In this document: positions 8,636-16,464 of the stretch, one piece after another
Layout: every line of letters starts with the position of its first letter
Numbering within the stretch: the stretch's first letter is position 1
From: JACDCA01 sp963810305
GTDB lineage: Bacteria; Acidobacteriota; Vicinamibacteria; Vicinamibacterales; 2-12-FULL-66-21
Direction: 5' to 3'
Assembly (NCBI GenBank): GCA_963810305.1
Contig: CAWEMY010000011.1
Span: 62,001 to 126,000 of the forward strand
DNA: 64,000 nucleotides
Made by a program: the position numbers and the translations under genes
Notes under the pieces: generated by a model
What the model was told of the DNA's origin: nothing
The model's database searches: none
Seen by the model: only the letters and a program-made list of their open reading frames with translations

Positions 8636-9700
8636 ATGATGCGGAAGAGAATCTGGGTTGGCAGCGTAGCAGCATTGTCGTCGGTGTGTTTGTTGAGCAC
8701 CTCGGGAGTCGCGGGGCAGAAGAAACTGGAACCGCTCAACGTGCCGCTGACCGATGTGTCGATCAATAAAGTGCCCTACGTGACCGCCAAAGAGGCAGGG
8801 CTCTACGAAAAGTACGGTCTCGACGTTCACCTGTACATCACTGAAGGGGCGGCGAAAAAGGGCGAAGGGGACGGGATGGCCCCGCCGAAGCAGTTCGTCG
8901 GCGGCAAGGGATACGACATCAGCACCGGCGGCGGTGTCGGGTTGACGGTCGGCAAAGCCCGCCGCGGCGGCGACGACGTCATCCTGGCGACCACCGATCA
9001 CGAGCTTCGGTGGCACGTCTATGCCAAACCGGAGATCAAGACAGTCGATCAGCTCAAGGGGAAGCGATTGGGCGTGACCGGCAACTCGAGCTGCACCGGA
9101 CTGGTGGGCCACATCATCGCCAACAAGAAAGGGTGGACGGTCGGCTGGGGTGAAGACAACAAGGCCGTCCCCGGTAAGGACCTGACTCTGGTAAGAGCGT
9201 CCGAAGCCCGGCTCGACGCGCTGGAGAACAATCTGACCGACGCGGTCGTCGTCAACGAACTGGGCTTCACGCATGCGGCGAAGATGGGCCTCAAGCCGTT
9301 GATCGATCTGAGTACGTGGGACGAGCCGTTTCTCTGTTCGGGTGTGAGTGCACGCTCGACGTGGCTCAAGGAGCCGGCCAATCGCGACAAGACGATGCGA
9401 TTCCTGAAAGCCACGCTCGAGGCGATCGCGATGATGCACAAGAACGATCCGGTTGCCATGCGCGCCATCGGCAAGTGGTGGGGTGTGCCGGACCGCGAAA
9501 TCCAGCGAAAGATGCTGATGACCGGCAAGGACATTCCGCGCAAGCCGTACCCGAACGTCGACGGCATCAAGCTGGTGATGAAGCTGTACGACTCGCCGGA
9601 GATGCAGAAGAGGAAAGCCGAGGACTTCTACGACGACAGCCTGATGAAGGAGCTCGACAAGAGCGGGTTCATCGACAAGCTGTACGGCGGCAGCCAGTAG
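8636..9700 (+). CDS. NMT1/THI5-like ABC substrate-binding protein (copy 1)
   Basis: A 354-residue exported binding protein of the NMT1/THI5-like (SsuA/TauA-type) fold. AAGGAG lies nine bases before ATG 8636, and the first 25 residues form a signal peptide (LSTSGVAG/Q). Motifs include VPYVTAKEAGLYEKYGLDV, typical of the first lobe, and LKGKRLGVTG, typical of the hinge region. It would capture a small, possibly aromatic or sulfonate-type ligand for an ABC importer, but no permease or ATPase gene is in the window. Copy 2 (9794-10840) matches at roughly four residues in five by eye, a recent tandem duplication. A direct role with the TPP enzyme upstream is possible. Confidence 0.88.
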   Translation: MMRKRIWVGSVAALSSVCLLSTSGVAGQKKLEPLNVPLTDVSINKVPYVTAKEAGLYEKYGLDVHLYITEGAAKKGEGDGMAPPKQFVGGKGYDISTGGGVGLTVGKARRGGDDVILATTDHELRWHVYAKPEIKTVDQLKGKRLGVTGNSSCTGLVGHIIANKKGWTVGWGEDNKAVPGKDLTLVRASEARLDALENNLTDAVVVNELGFTHAAKMGLKPLIDLSTWDEPFLCSGVSARSTWLKEPANRDKTMRFLKATLEAIAMMHKNDPVAMRAIGKWWGVPDREIQRKMLMTGKDIPRKPYPNVDGIKLVMKLYDSPEMQKRKAEDFYDDSLMKELDKSGFIDKLYGGSQ

Positions 9701-9712
9701 GTCAACATCCGA

Positions 9713-9758
9713 GAGATCGACCGGTTGTCCGCGCCTGAGTGACGACCGGGTCGATCTC
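9713..9758 (+). terminator. Long hairpin between the tandem binding-protein genes
   Basis: The arms GAGATCGA+CCGGTTGTC (9713-9729) and GACGACCGG+TCGATCTC (9741-9758) pair over 17 bp, with one G-U wobble and one bulged G around an 11-nt loop. It starts 12 bp after the stop of copy 1 and ends 35 bp before copy 2. There is no T-run. It could set the ratio of the two gene products by termination or mRNA protection. Confidence 0.55.
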
Positions 9759-9793
9759 GAGGACTCTCACGACGTGAAACCAGGAGGGGAATC

Positions 9794-10840
9794 GTGCCTG
9801 ATCAGATGACGAGAGTATTAGGAACCGTGGCAGCGGCGGCGTTGGTGTTGAGCGCGGGTTCGCCCACGGGCGCGCAGAAGCCGATGGACAAGCTGCTGGT
9901 CCCGCTGACCGATGTCTCGATCAACAAGGTTCCCTACGTAACCGCCAAAGAGGCAGGGCTCTACACGAAGCACGGTCTGGACGTGCAGCTGTACATCACG
10001 GAGGGAGCCGCGAGAAAAGGTGAGGGCGACGGGATGGCCCCACCAAAGGAATTCGTCGGTGGCAAAGGCTCGGACCTCAGTACCGGCGGGGGCGTCGGGC
10101 TCACCGTCGGCAAATCACAGCGGGGCGGCGACCGGGTCATTCTGGCGACGACCGATCACGACCTGCGGTGGCACGTCTACGCCAAACCGGAGATCAAGTC
10201 GATCGAGCAGTTGAAGGGCAAGCGCCTGGGTGTGACCGGGGACTCGAGCTGCACCGGATTGGTCGGCCACATCATCGCCAACAAGTACGGTTGGACGGTG
10301 GGTTTCGGAGACGCCGGCAAGGACAAGGACCTGAACCTGGTGAGAGCCTCCGAAGACCGGCTCAACGCCCTGAAAGATGACAGGGCGGAGGCTGTCGTCA
10401 TCAACGAGCTGGGCTTCACGCATGCCGCCAAGATGGGGCTCAAGCCGCTGATCGATCTCAGTACCTGGGACGATCCCTTTCTCTGTTCAGGCGTGAGCGC
10501 CAGCAAGGCGTGGCTCAACGAGCCGGGCAATCGCGACAAGGCGCTGCGGTTCCTCAAGGCCACGTTAGAGGGCATCGCACTGATGCACAAGAACGACCCG
10601 GTGGCCATGCGCGCGATCGGCAAGTGGTGGGGTGTGCCGGACCGCGAGATCCAGCGGAAGATGCTGCTGACCGGCAAGGAGATTCCACGCAAGCCCTACC
10701 CGAACGTCGAGGGCATCAAGCTGGTGATGAAACTCTACGATTCACCCGAGATGCAGAAGCTGAAGGTCGAAGACGTCTACGACGACAGCCTCATGCGCGA
10801 GCTGGACAAGAGCGGGTTCATCGACAAACTGTATAGGTAG
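9794..10840 (+). CDS. NMT1/THI5-like ABC substrate-binding protein (copy 2)
   Basis: A 348-residue paralog of the preceding gene. The start is GTG 9794, because AGGAGG (9782-9787) sits six bases before it and the signal peptide follows (ALVLSAGSPTGA/Q). Long stretches are identical to copy 1, for example AIGKWWGVPDREIQRKML and LDKSGFIDKLY. Differences cluster in the region equivalent to residues 165-205 of copy 1 and in the signal peptide. It has the same predicted role: periplasmic ligand capture with no cognate permease nearby. Two near-identical receptors may differ in ligand affinity, or one may act as a sensor. Confidence 0.88.
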   Translation: MPDQMTRVLGTVAAAALVLSAGSPTGAQKPMDKLLVPLTDVSINKVPYVTAKEAGLYTKHGLDVQLYITEGAARKGEGDGMAPPKEFVGGKGSDLSTGGGVGLTVGKSQRGGDRVILATTDHDLRWHVYAKPEIKSIEQLKGKRLGVTGDSSCTGLVGHIIANKYGWTVGFGDAGKDKDLNLVRASEDRLNALKDDRAEAVVINELGFTHAAKMGLKPLIDLSTWDDPFLCSGVSASKAWLNEPGNRDKALRFLKATLEGIALMHKNDPVAMRAIGKWWGVPDREIQRKMLLTGKEIPRKPYPNVEGIKLVMKLYDSPEMQKLKVEDVYDDSLMRELDKSGFIDKLYR

Positions 10841-10901
10841 GCGTTAGTTACGACCGCCCGGCGGACGTGGGACCCGAATCGTTCGATTCAATGGTAGGAC
10901 C

Positions 10902-10930
10902 TTGACAGTGGCCTCGCGCCGTCATAGCAT
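10902..10930 (+). promoter_or_regulatory. Sigma-70-like promoter of TonB receptor 2
   Basis: TTGACA (10902-10907), a 17-bp spacer and TAGCAT (10925-10930) form a promoter with the same geometry as the one before receptor 1. The -10 ends 91 bp before ATG 11022. The open frame that extends back to 10902 therefore begins inside the promoter and is not the real start. Confidence 0.6.
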
Positions 10931-11021
10931 CCGCGAACGAGGCGGAGCATCGCCCGATGTGGTTAGTGCTCCATCCCTCACGACATCGAACAACTTGCGT
11001 GCGAGTTCGGGAGAAATAGCA

Positions 11022-14000
11022 ATGCTCCATCGAAGTCTGGTTTTCCTGGTGATGTTACTGATGGCTCCGGCCGGCGCATGGGCGCAGCTGACGACGGGAA
11101 CCATCACCGGAGTAGTCAAGGACAGCAGCGGCGGTTTCGTGCCTGGTGTCACGGTCGTCGTCCAGAACGTCGAGACGGGCGCGGCGCGCACCATCGTGAC
11201 CGGCGCTGACGGCCGCTACGAGGCGCCAAATCTGCCGGTTGGTAATTACGCCGTCAAGGCGGAGCTGACGGGCTTCCAGACCACCAACCGCAGCGGGATC
11301 AACCTGACGGTCGGGCGAACGGCCGTCGTCGACCTGGAACTGAAGGTCGGAAACATGACCGAGGCGGTTGAGGTGAAAGGCGAAGCCGCCCTCCTGGAAA
11401 CCACGTCGGCCACCGTGTCCAACCTCGTTGACGCCAAGAGGGTGGTCGAGCTGCCGTTGATCAACCGTGACCTGACGCAGTTGACGTTCCTGCAGCCCGG
11501 CGTGTTGAAAATGCCGACACCCGGCGCCGGCAACTCCGGATCCTTCAGCGGCATGGGTGACAAGCTGAGCGTCGCCGGCGCGCGCGGCAATCAGAACATC
11601 TTCATGCTCGACGGCGTCTCGAACAGCGATCTGTCAGGCAATCCGCAGGGCGCGACGGGCGGCTACGCGGGCGCGGAGACGATCCAGGAGTTCCAGATCA
11701 TCACCAACAACTACTCTGCGGAATACCGGAGCCAGGCCGGCGCGATCATCAGCGCCGTGACCAAGTCAGGCACGAACCGGTTCCGTGGGTCGATGTTCGA
11801 ATTCCACCGCAACGACGCCCTGGACGCCTCGAACTTCTTCGACAAGAAATTCGGCGTGGAAAAACCCCAATTCGATCGCAACCAGTTTGGCGGGTCGGTC
11901 GGCGGACCGATCGCCCGCAACCGTACCTTCTTCTTCACCGCCTACGAAGGGCTGCGGCAGGATCAGGGGCAGACGTCCACGATCAACGTTCCCACCATGG
12001 CGGCGCGTCAGGGGATCCTGCCAACCGGCAATGTGACGGTCAATCCGATCGTGGTCCCGTATCTGAACCTGTATCCCGTGCCCGGCGACGGCAACACGGT
12101 GGTGAGGGATCTGAACAACGGTACCGTTCAGCTCGCATATGCAGCGAACGAGAAGATCGATGGCGATCTGTTTACTCTGAAGCTCGATCATCGGTTGAGC
12201 GACGGCAAGAAGGGGATGTTGAGCGGGACCTACAATTACGATGACTCGTCCCGCCAGAATTTTGGCATCCTGCGCAGTGACGCGCTCCTGAACAACAAGC
12301 ATGCGCTCGCGATCAAGCACACCAGCGTGCTGGCGGCGACGACGCTGCTCGACTCCAGCTTCAACTTCAGCGATACCCAGCCGGAAGGGGACGTACCTTT
12401 GATGCCGCCGGACGACCCGGCGCTGGTGTTCACCCCTGGAAAACCACGCATCGGCGAGCTCATTATTTCCAGCCCGAGCATCAGCATGCTCGGTACCTCC
12501 AGGGATCGGGACGCGTATTTCCAGCGAAGCTATTCCCTCGGTCAGAATCTGACCTTCCAGCGCGGCCGCCACTCGATGCGAGTCGGCTACGACGCGAGTT
12601 TTTACCGCTACATCCAGGACACCTGCTCGAACGGCTGCTTCGGAAGTTACACGTTCCGCACGCTGACAACCTTCCTTCAGAACGTGCCACGGCGGTTCGA
12701 TGCCCGCCTGCCGGACGCTGTCAACGTCAAGACGCTGGACCAGGCAATGATCGGCACCTATGTCCAGGACAACTTCAGGATTTCGCCGTCGTTCACGCTG
12801 AACTTGGGACTGCGCTACGAGTACTCGAGCGTTCCGGAAGAACGCAACGGCGCGACATCCCACGTGACGGATCTGACGCTCGAGACCCCGCTGGCGCAAC
12901 TCAACGAGCCTGGCGCTCTCTACAAGAATCCGATGGGGAAGGCGTTCAGTCCGCGGGTCGGGTTCGCGTGGGCGCCGGGAGACGCGAAGACCTCCATTCG
13001 GGGAGGCTTCGGCATGTATTACGAGCACCCCGGGTTCTACCACATCCGTACCGCCCTGCAGGAACAACTGCCGTTCAATCAGTTGGGACGCATCGACGAC
13101 GTCGACGCGAACCGGCTGGGGCGTCCGCTCCGCTTCCCGGATGCGTACACCACGCAGGCCGACATGCTCGCCGGCCGGGCGAGCATGCGCGGGTTCCAGT
13201 ACGACCTCGACACCTCGTACGGCTACCGCTGGAGTCTGACCGCTCAGCGCCAGTTCGGAGCGAACTGGGTCGCGACCGCGGGCTACACGGGATCGCAGTT
13301 CATGAATCTCTGGTGGCAGGGTCTTCCCAATATCAAACAGTGGGAGGGGTACCCCGCGCAGCCGTCAGGTCCGAAGTTCTTCCCGGCAGGCGCGCCGCTG
13401 ATCAACCCGGAACTGGCAGACGCGCGAATTCAGTACTCGAACGCTGATGCCAACTATCACGGCGGATCGTTCAGCCTGCAGAAGCGGTTCAGCGCCGGCC
13501 TGCATTTCCAGGCCTCGTACACCCTGTCAAAGACGGTTGACGACGGGTCCGGGGTCACGAGCGGCGGCGATCGGTTCCCGCAGGGACAGCGCTTCATGTA
13601 TGCGTGGGACCTGGAAAAGAGGCACGGGTTGTCGGCGTACGACATCCGCAACAACTTCACTTCGAATTTCACCTATCAGCTGCCATGGGGGCAGACCCTC
13701 ACGGGAATCACGGGGGCGCTCGTCAAAGGATGGCAGGTCAACGGAATCCTGACGCTGATGGACGGCTCGCCGCTCACGGTGTTCGACAGCAACACCGCGC
13801 AGGCGGACCGGATCGGCCCGACCGAGGGGTTGACCGTGGACCTGGTCCCCGGAGGAAATCCGAACCCGGTGCTGGGCGGATCGGACCGTTATTACGATGT
13901 CACCCAGTTCGCACCGTCGAAGGTGGGTTTCTTCGGAACCCTTCCACGCAACACCTTGATCGGGCCAGGCTTCGCCAGCTTCGATACCTCGGTGTTCAAG

Positions 14001-14192
14001 ACCTTTACGCTGAACCAGGGTCGAGAGCTGTCGCTGCGCTTCGAAGTGTTCAACGTGTTCAATCGGGTGAATCTCGGCACGCCTGACATGACCGCGTTCA
14101 TCGACGGCGTCGTGAATCCCCAGGCCGGCGAGATTGACAGTACGCGCGGCCCCGCGCGCCAGATGCAAGTGGGCGTGCGGTTCGTTTTCTAG
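11022..14192 (+). CDS. TonB-dependent receptor with carboxypeptidase regulatory-like domain (receptor 2)
   Basis: A 1056-residue outer-membrane receptor, paralogous to 2867-6046. I start at ATG 11022, behind GGGAG, because a signal peptide ending GAWA/Q begins there; the 40 in-frame residues upstream overlap the promoter. The order is as in receptor 1: carboxypeptidase regulatory-like domain (TGTITGVVKDSSGGFVPG), plug (SVAGARGNQNIFMLDGVSNS near residue 185), and a beta-barrel ending QVGVRFVF. Shared cysteine-containing loop residues (DTCSNGCFGSYTF versus ESCARGCNGVYSF) suggest a conserved disulfide in an extracellular loop. It is followed 38 bp later by the split beta-propeller gene. Ligand unknown. 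Confidence 0.95.
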   Translation: MLHRSLVFLVMLLMAPAGAWAQLTTGTITGVVKDSSGGFVPGVTVVVQNVETGAARTIVTGADGRYEAPNLPVGNYAVKAELTGFQTTNRSGINLTVGRTAVVDLELKVGNMTEAVEVKGEAALLETTSATVSNLVDAKRVVELPLINRDLTQLTFLQPGVLKMPTPGAGNSGSFSGMGDKLSVAGARGNQNIFMLDGVSNSDLSGNPQGATGGYAGAETIQEFQIITNNYSAEYRSQAGAIISAVTKSGTNRFRGSMFEFHRNDALDASNFFDKKFGVEKPQFDRNQFGGSVGGPIARNRTFFFTAYEGLRQDQGQTSTINVPTMAARQGILPTGNVTVNPIVVPYLNLYPVPGDGNTVVRDLNNGTVQLAYAANEKIDGDLFTLKLDHRLSDGKKGMLSGTYNYDDSSRQNFGILRSDALLNNKHALAIKHTSVLAATTLLDSSFNFSDTQPEGDVPLMPPDDPALVFTPGKPRIGELIISSPSISMLGTSRDRDAYFQRSYSLGQNLTFQRGRHSMRVGYDASFYRYIQDTCSNGCFGSYTFRTLTTFLQNVPRRFDARLPDAVNVKTLDQAMIGTYVQDNFRISPSFTLNLGLRYEYSSVPEERNGATSHVTDLTLETPLAQLNEPGALYKNPMGKAFSPRVGFAWAPGDAKTSIRGGFGMYYEHPGFYHIRTALQEQLPFNQLGRIDDVDANRLGRPLRFPDAYTTQADMLAGRASMRGFQYDLDTSYGYRWSLTAQRQFGANWVATAGYTGSQFMNLWWQGLPNIKQWEGYPAQPSGPKFFPAGAPLINPELADARIQYSNADANYHGGSFSLQKRFSAGLHFQASYTLSKTVDDGSGVTSGGDRFPQGQRFMYAWDLEKRHGLSAYDIRNNFTSNFTYQLPWGQTLTGITGALVKGWQVNGILTLMDGSPLTVFDSNTAQADRIGPTEGLTVDLVPGGNPNPVLGGSDRYYDVTQFAPSKVGFFGTLPRNTLIGPGFASFDTSVFKTFTLNQGRELSLRFEVFNVFNRVNLGTPDMTAFIDGVVNPQAGEIDSTRGPARQMQVGVRFVF

Positions 14193-14230
14193 AGACGTTT
14201 ACTTCTTTCATTCGGACGCGAGGTAGCTGG

Positions 14231-15574
14231 ATGTCGCCTCCCTTGTCACGTTTGCGCCGGCTCGCACCGGCCATCATCGCTGGTTCGCTGGTTTTGGCTG
14301 GCGGGTCGCCGCGATGGCTATCGGGCACCGATGCCACGAGCCAGCGCGCTGGAACGCTGGTCGCGTTCGAGCCGATGCCGAATCTCTGCGTGATGCCGGC
14401 GGCCGAGCAGCGCGCCGCGATGCGGCAGGAGTATGCGGCGATCCAGGCGGGCCGAGTGGTCAGCGGCGCGGCGACTCCGGAGCGGACGATCAAGGATCCC
14501 TATCCCTCCTTCGCCGGTGTGTCGGTTGATCCGGTTCGGAACGAAGTCGTCTTTACCGACGAGAGCCTGTTTCAGGTCCTGGTCTACGACCGCACGGCGA
14601 ATACGCCTGCGGGTGTGACCCCTCCGAAGCGGGTGATCGTCGGCGAGAAGACGAATATCGAGTTTCAGTCCAGTGCCTGGGTGGACCCGAAGACCGGCGA
14701 AATCTACGCCGTGAACAACGACACTCGCGACACCACCGTCGTGTTCGGGGCCGGCGCCACCGGCAATGCGGCACCGGTGCGCAGCATCGCCACGCCGCAC
14801 GGTTCCTTCGGGATCGCGGCCGCTGAAGCGCACGACGAAGTGCTGATGACGATTCAGCATGATTCGGCGATCGTCGCCTACAAGAAGAGTGCTGGAGAGG
14901 GGGATGCGCCGGTCCGAATGCTCCAGGGGCTTGCGACCAAGCTGGCCGACCCGCACGGGATCGCGTATGACCCGCAGGAGGACGTGATCTACGTCGCCAA
15001 TTTCGGCGCGACGCACGATGTCAGCGCCAAGGAGGGTGGCGGCCGGGACCGGCGCGGCCGGGGACGGACAAACTGGCCGCTCGGGCGCGACCAGGCAGTG
15101 CCGGGTTCCGGCACGATCAACAAGCCATCGATCAGCGTCCACCGCCGTCTCGCAACCGCCAACGAACCGCCGGTTCGCGTCATCGAGGGACCCGCGGCGC
15201 AACTGAACTGGCCCACTGGGCTGGCCTTCGATCCGGGCAGCCGCGAGCTGTATGTCGCGAACGACATGGGCCCGTCGATTGTGGTGTTCGACGCCGCCGC
15301 GAAGGGCGACGTCGCCCCGAAGAGGGTGCTCAAGGGATCCAGGACCGGTCTGGCGAATCCGACGGCGGTCTCACTCGATCTGAAGAACAACGAGCTGTGG
15401 GTGGCGAACTTCGGCGGTCACTCGGGCGTGGCGTTCGACCTGAAAGCCTCTGGCAACATTGCGCCCAAGAGAATTATCCGCAACGCTCCGCCGAACACGC
15501 CGTCGCTGATGATCGGCAATCCCGGAGCGGTCGGCTACGACACGAAACGGGAGAACATCCTCGTCCCTAATTGA
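14231..15574 (+). CDS. Exported beta-propeller protein, part before the in-frame TGA (locus 1)
   Basis: 447 residues with an N-terminal signal or anchor, then a conserved LCVMP motif (the only Cys of the whole protein), then repeating NHL/6-bladed-type propeller units of the pattern D-x-E-hydrophobic-VAN-aromatic ... APKR-hydrophobic-G (VANFGATHD, VANDMGPSI, VANFGGHSG). The frame stops at TGA 15572-15574, in the middle of a blade strand right after ILVPN, at the position where other blades carry Tyr or Phe. The same frame then continues without another stop to 16399. The paralog at 47761-50013 is cut at the same codon. It is best read as one 722-codon gene with a recoded UGA. Function unknown; the family looks like a secreted binding or scaffold propeller. 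Confidence 0.85.
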   Translation: MSPPLSRLRRLAPAIIAGSLVLAGGSPRWLSGTDATSQRAGTLVAFEPMPNLCVMPAAEQRAAMRQEYAAIQAGRVVSGAATPERTIKDPYPSFAGVSVDPVRNEVVFTDESLFQVLVYDRTANTPAGVTPPKRVIVGEKTNIEFQSSAWVDPKTGEIYAVNNDTRDTTVVFGAGATGNAAPVRSIATPHGSFGIAAAEAHDEVLMTIQHDSAIVAYKKSAGEGDAPVRMLQGLATKLADPHGIAYDPQEDVIYVANFGATHDVSAKEGGGRDRRGRGRTNWPLGRDQAVPGSGTINKPSISVHRRLATANEPPVRVIEGPAAQLNWPTGLAFDPGSRELYVANDMGPSIVVFDAAAKGDVAPKRVLKGSRTGLANPTAVSLDLKNNELWVANFGGHSGVAFDLKASGNIAPKRIIRNAPPNTPSLMIGNPGAVGYDTKRENILVPN

Positions 15575-15617
15575 GTCGCTCATCCGCAGATTGCGGTGTT
15601 CGCCAGGCTGGCGGACG
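15572..15617 (+). promoter_or_regulatory. In-frame UGA with two tandem hairpins: candidate recoding (SECIS-like) element, locus 1
   Basis: TGA 15572-15574 in the context AAT-TGA-GTC is followed by hairpin I (15584-15596, stem CCGCA/TGCGG, loop GAT) and directly by hairpin II (15598-15616, stem GTTCGCCA/TGGCGGAC, loop GGC, plus a U-G pair 15597/15617). The loop of hairpin II starts 31 nt after the UGA. Locus 2 has the same spacing with different but still pairing bases. The apex CAGGCUG resembles the CAGGUCUG apex of the E. coli fdhF SECIS element as I remember it. Recoding is an inference. Confidence 0.55.
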
Positions 15618-16399
15618 GAGGGGCGCAGAGACTGAGGGCAATTGAAGGACAGGCGACGTTGCTTGGCCGGACGATGCACGCGATTGCGTATGACGCGATT
15701 CACGACGAGATCGTCGTGCCGCAGCAGTTCGGCCAGGCGATTTTGACCTATGCGGGAGACGCGGCCGGGGAGGCCCCCCCCAAGCGGGTGATCATCGGGT
15801 CGAAGACGCAACTTAGCCGGCCGGACAGGGTGGGGATCGATGCCGTGAACAACGAGATCCTGGTGCCGGAAGACGACAAGGTGCTGGTGTTCCCTCGTGA
15901 GGGGCAGGGCAACGTCGCGCCGATCCGCATCGTCGGAGGGGCCGAAGCAGGCGTGATGGGGACCGAGGCGGTGGTCGTTGATGCGAAACGCGATCTCATG
16001 ATCGTCGCGGGCAACTATCGGCAGGGGGAACGAGCCTCGAATTCACTGATGATCTTCGATCGCACCGCCTCGGGGAACACCAAACCGAAGCGTGTTATTA
16101 CCGGGATCCCGGACAACCGTAACATCGCGATCGAGCCGGAAGGAGGATGGATTTTCGTGGCGCTGCCGGGCACTATCGCGCATCCCTACGGACATGTCGG
16201 CGTCTGGCACATCGACGACAACGGCGAGGTGCCTCCCAAGTTCCGTATCGGCGGCCCGAATGGGTCGCTGCGCATGCCGCGGGGAGTGGTGCTCGACCCG
16301 AAGAACCAGTCGGTGATCGTGTCTGACAAGAAGCTGAACGCCATTCTTACGTTCAGAATTCCGGAGATCTTTACGGCGACGGCCGCGCAACGGCGATGA
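15596..16399 (+). CDS. Beta-propeller protein, part after the in-frame TGA (locus 1)
   Basis: This is the in-frame continuation of 14231-15574, seven codons after the TGA (VAHPQIA, then VFARLADG). It has no signal peptide and no recognisable ribosome-binding site before the GTG at 15596, so independent expression would give a cytoplasmic half-propeller starting mid-blade. Further blades follow the same repeat (DEIVVPQQFGQAILTY, NEILVPEDDKVLVF, APIRIVGG) to residue 267. It contains no Cys. The last codons overlap an in-frame ATGA, but the amidohydrolase behind it more likely starts at 16465. If UGA is not decoded, this part would be untranslated or made as a separate chain. Confidence 0.75.
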   Translation: MFARLADGGAQRLRAIEGQATLLGRTMHAIAYDAIHDEIVVPQQFGQAILTYAGDAAGEAPPKRVIIGSKTQLSRPDRVGIDAVNNEILVPEDDKVLVFPREGQGNVAPIRIVGGAEAGVMGTEAVVVDAKRDLMIVAGNYRQGERASNSLMIFDRTASGNTKPKRVITGIPDNRNIAIEPEGGWIFVALPGTIAHPYGHVGVWHIDDNGEVPPKFRIGGPNGSLRMPRGVVLDPKNQSVIVSDKKLNAILTFRIPEIFTATAAQRR

Positions 16400-16464
16400 A
16401 CCCGGCGGGCGAACACAGCAGAGGCTTGGTGGAGCCGCACATGGCGGAAGAGGACGAGAGACAT

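Noticed and set aside
10902..11021. N-terminal extension of TonB receptor 2 in the open frame
   Set aside because: It begins within a TTGACA -35 box, has no ribosome site and would bury the signal peptide that starts at 11022.
14231..16399. Propeller locus 1 as an ordinary pseudogene
   Set aside because: The stop is conserved with context and downstream RNA structure in a divergent paralog, and the rest of the frame is intact.
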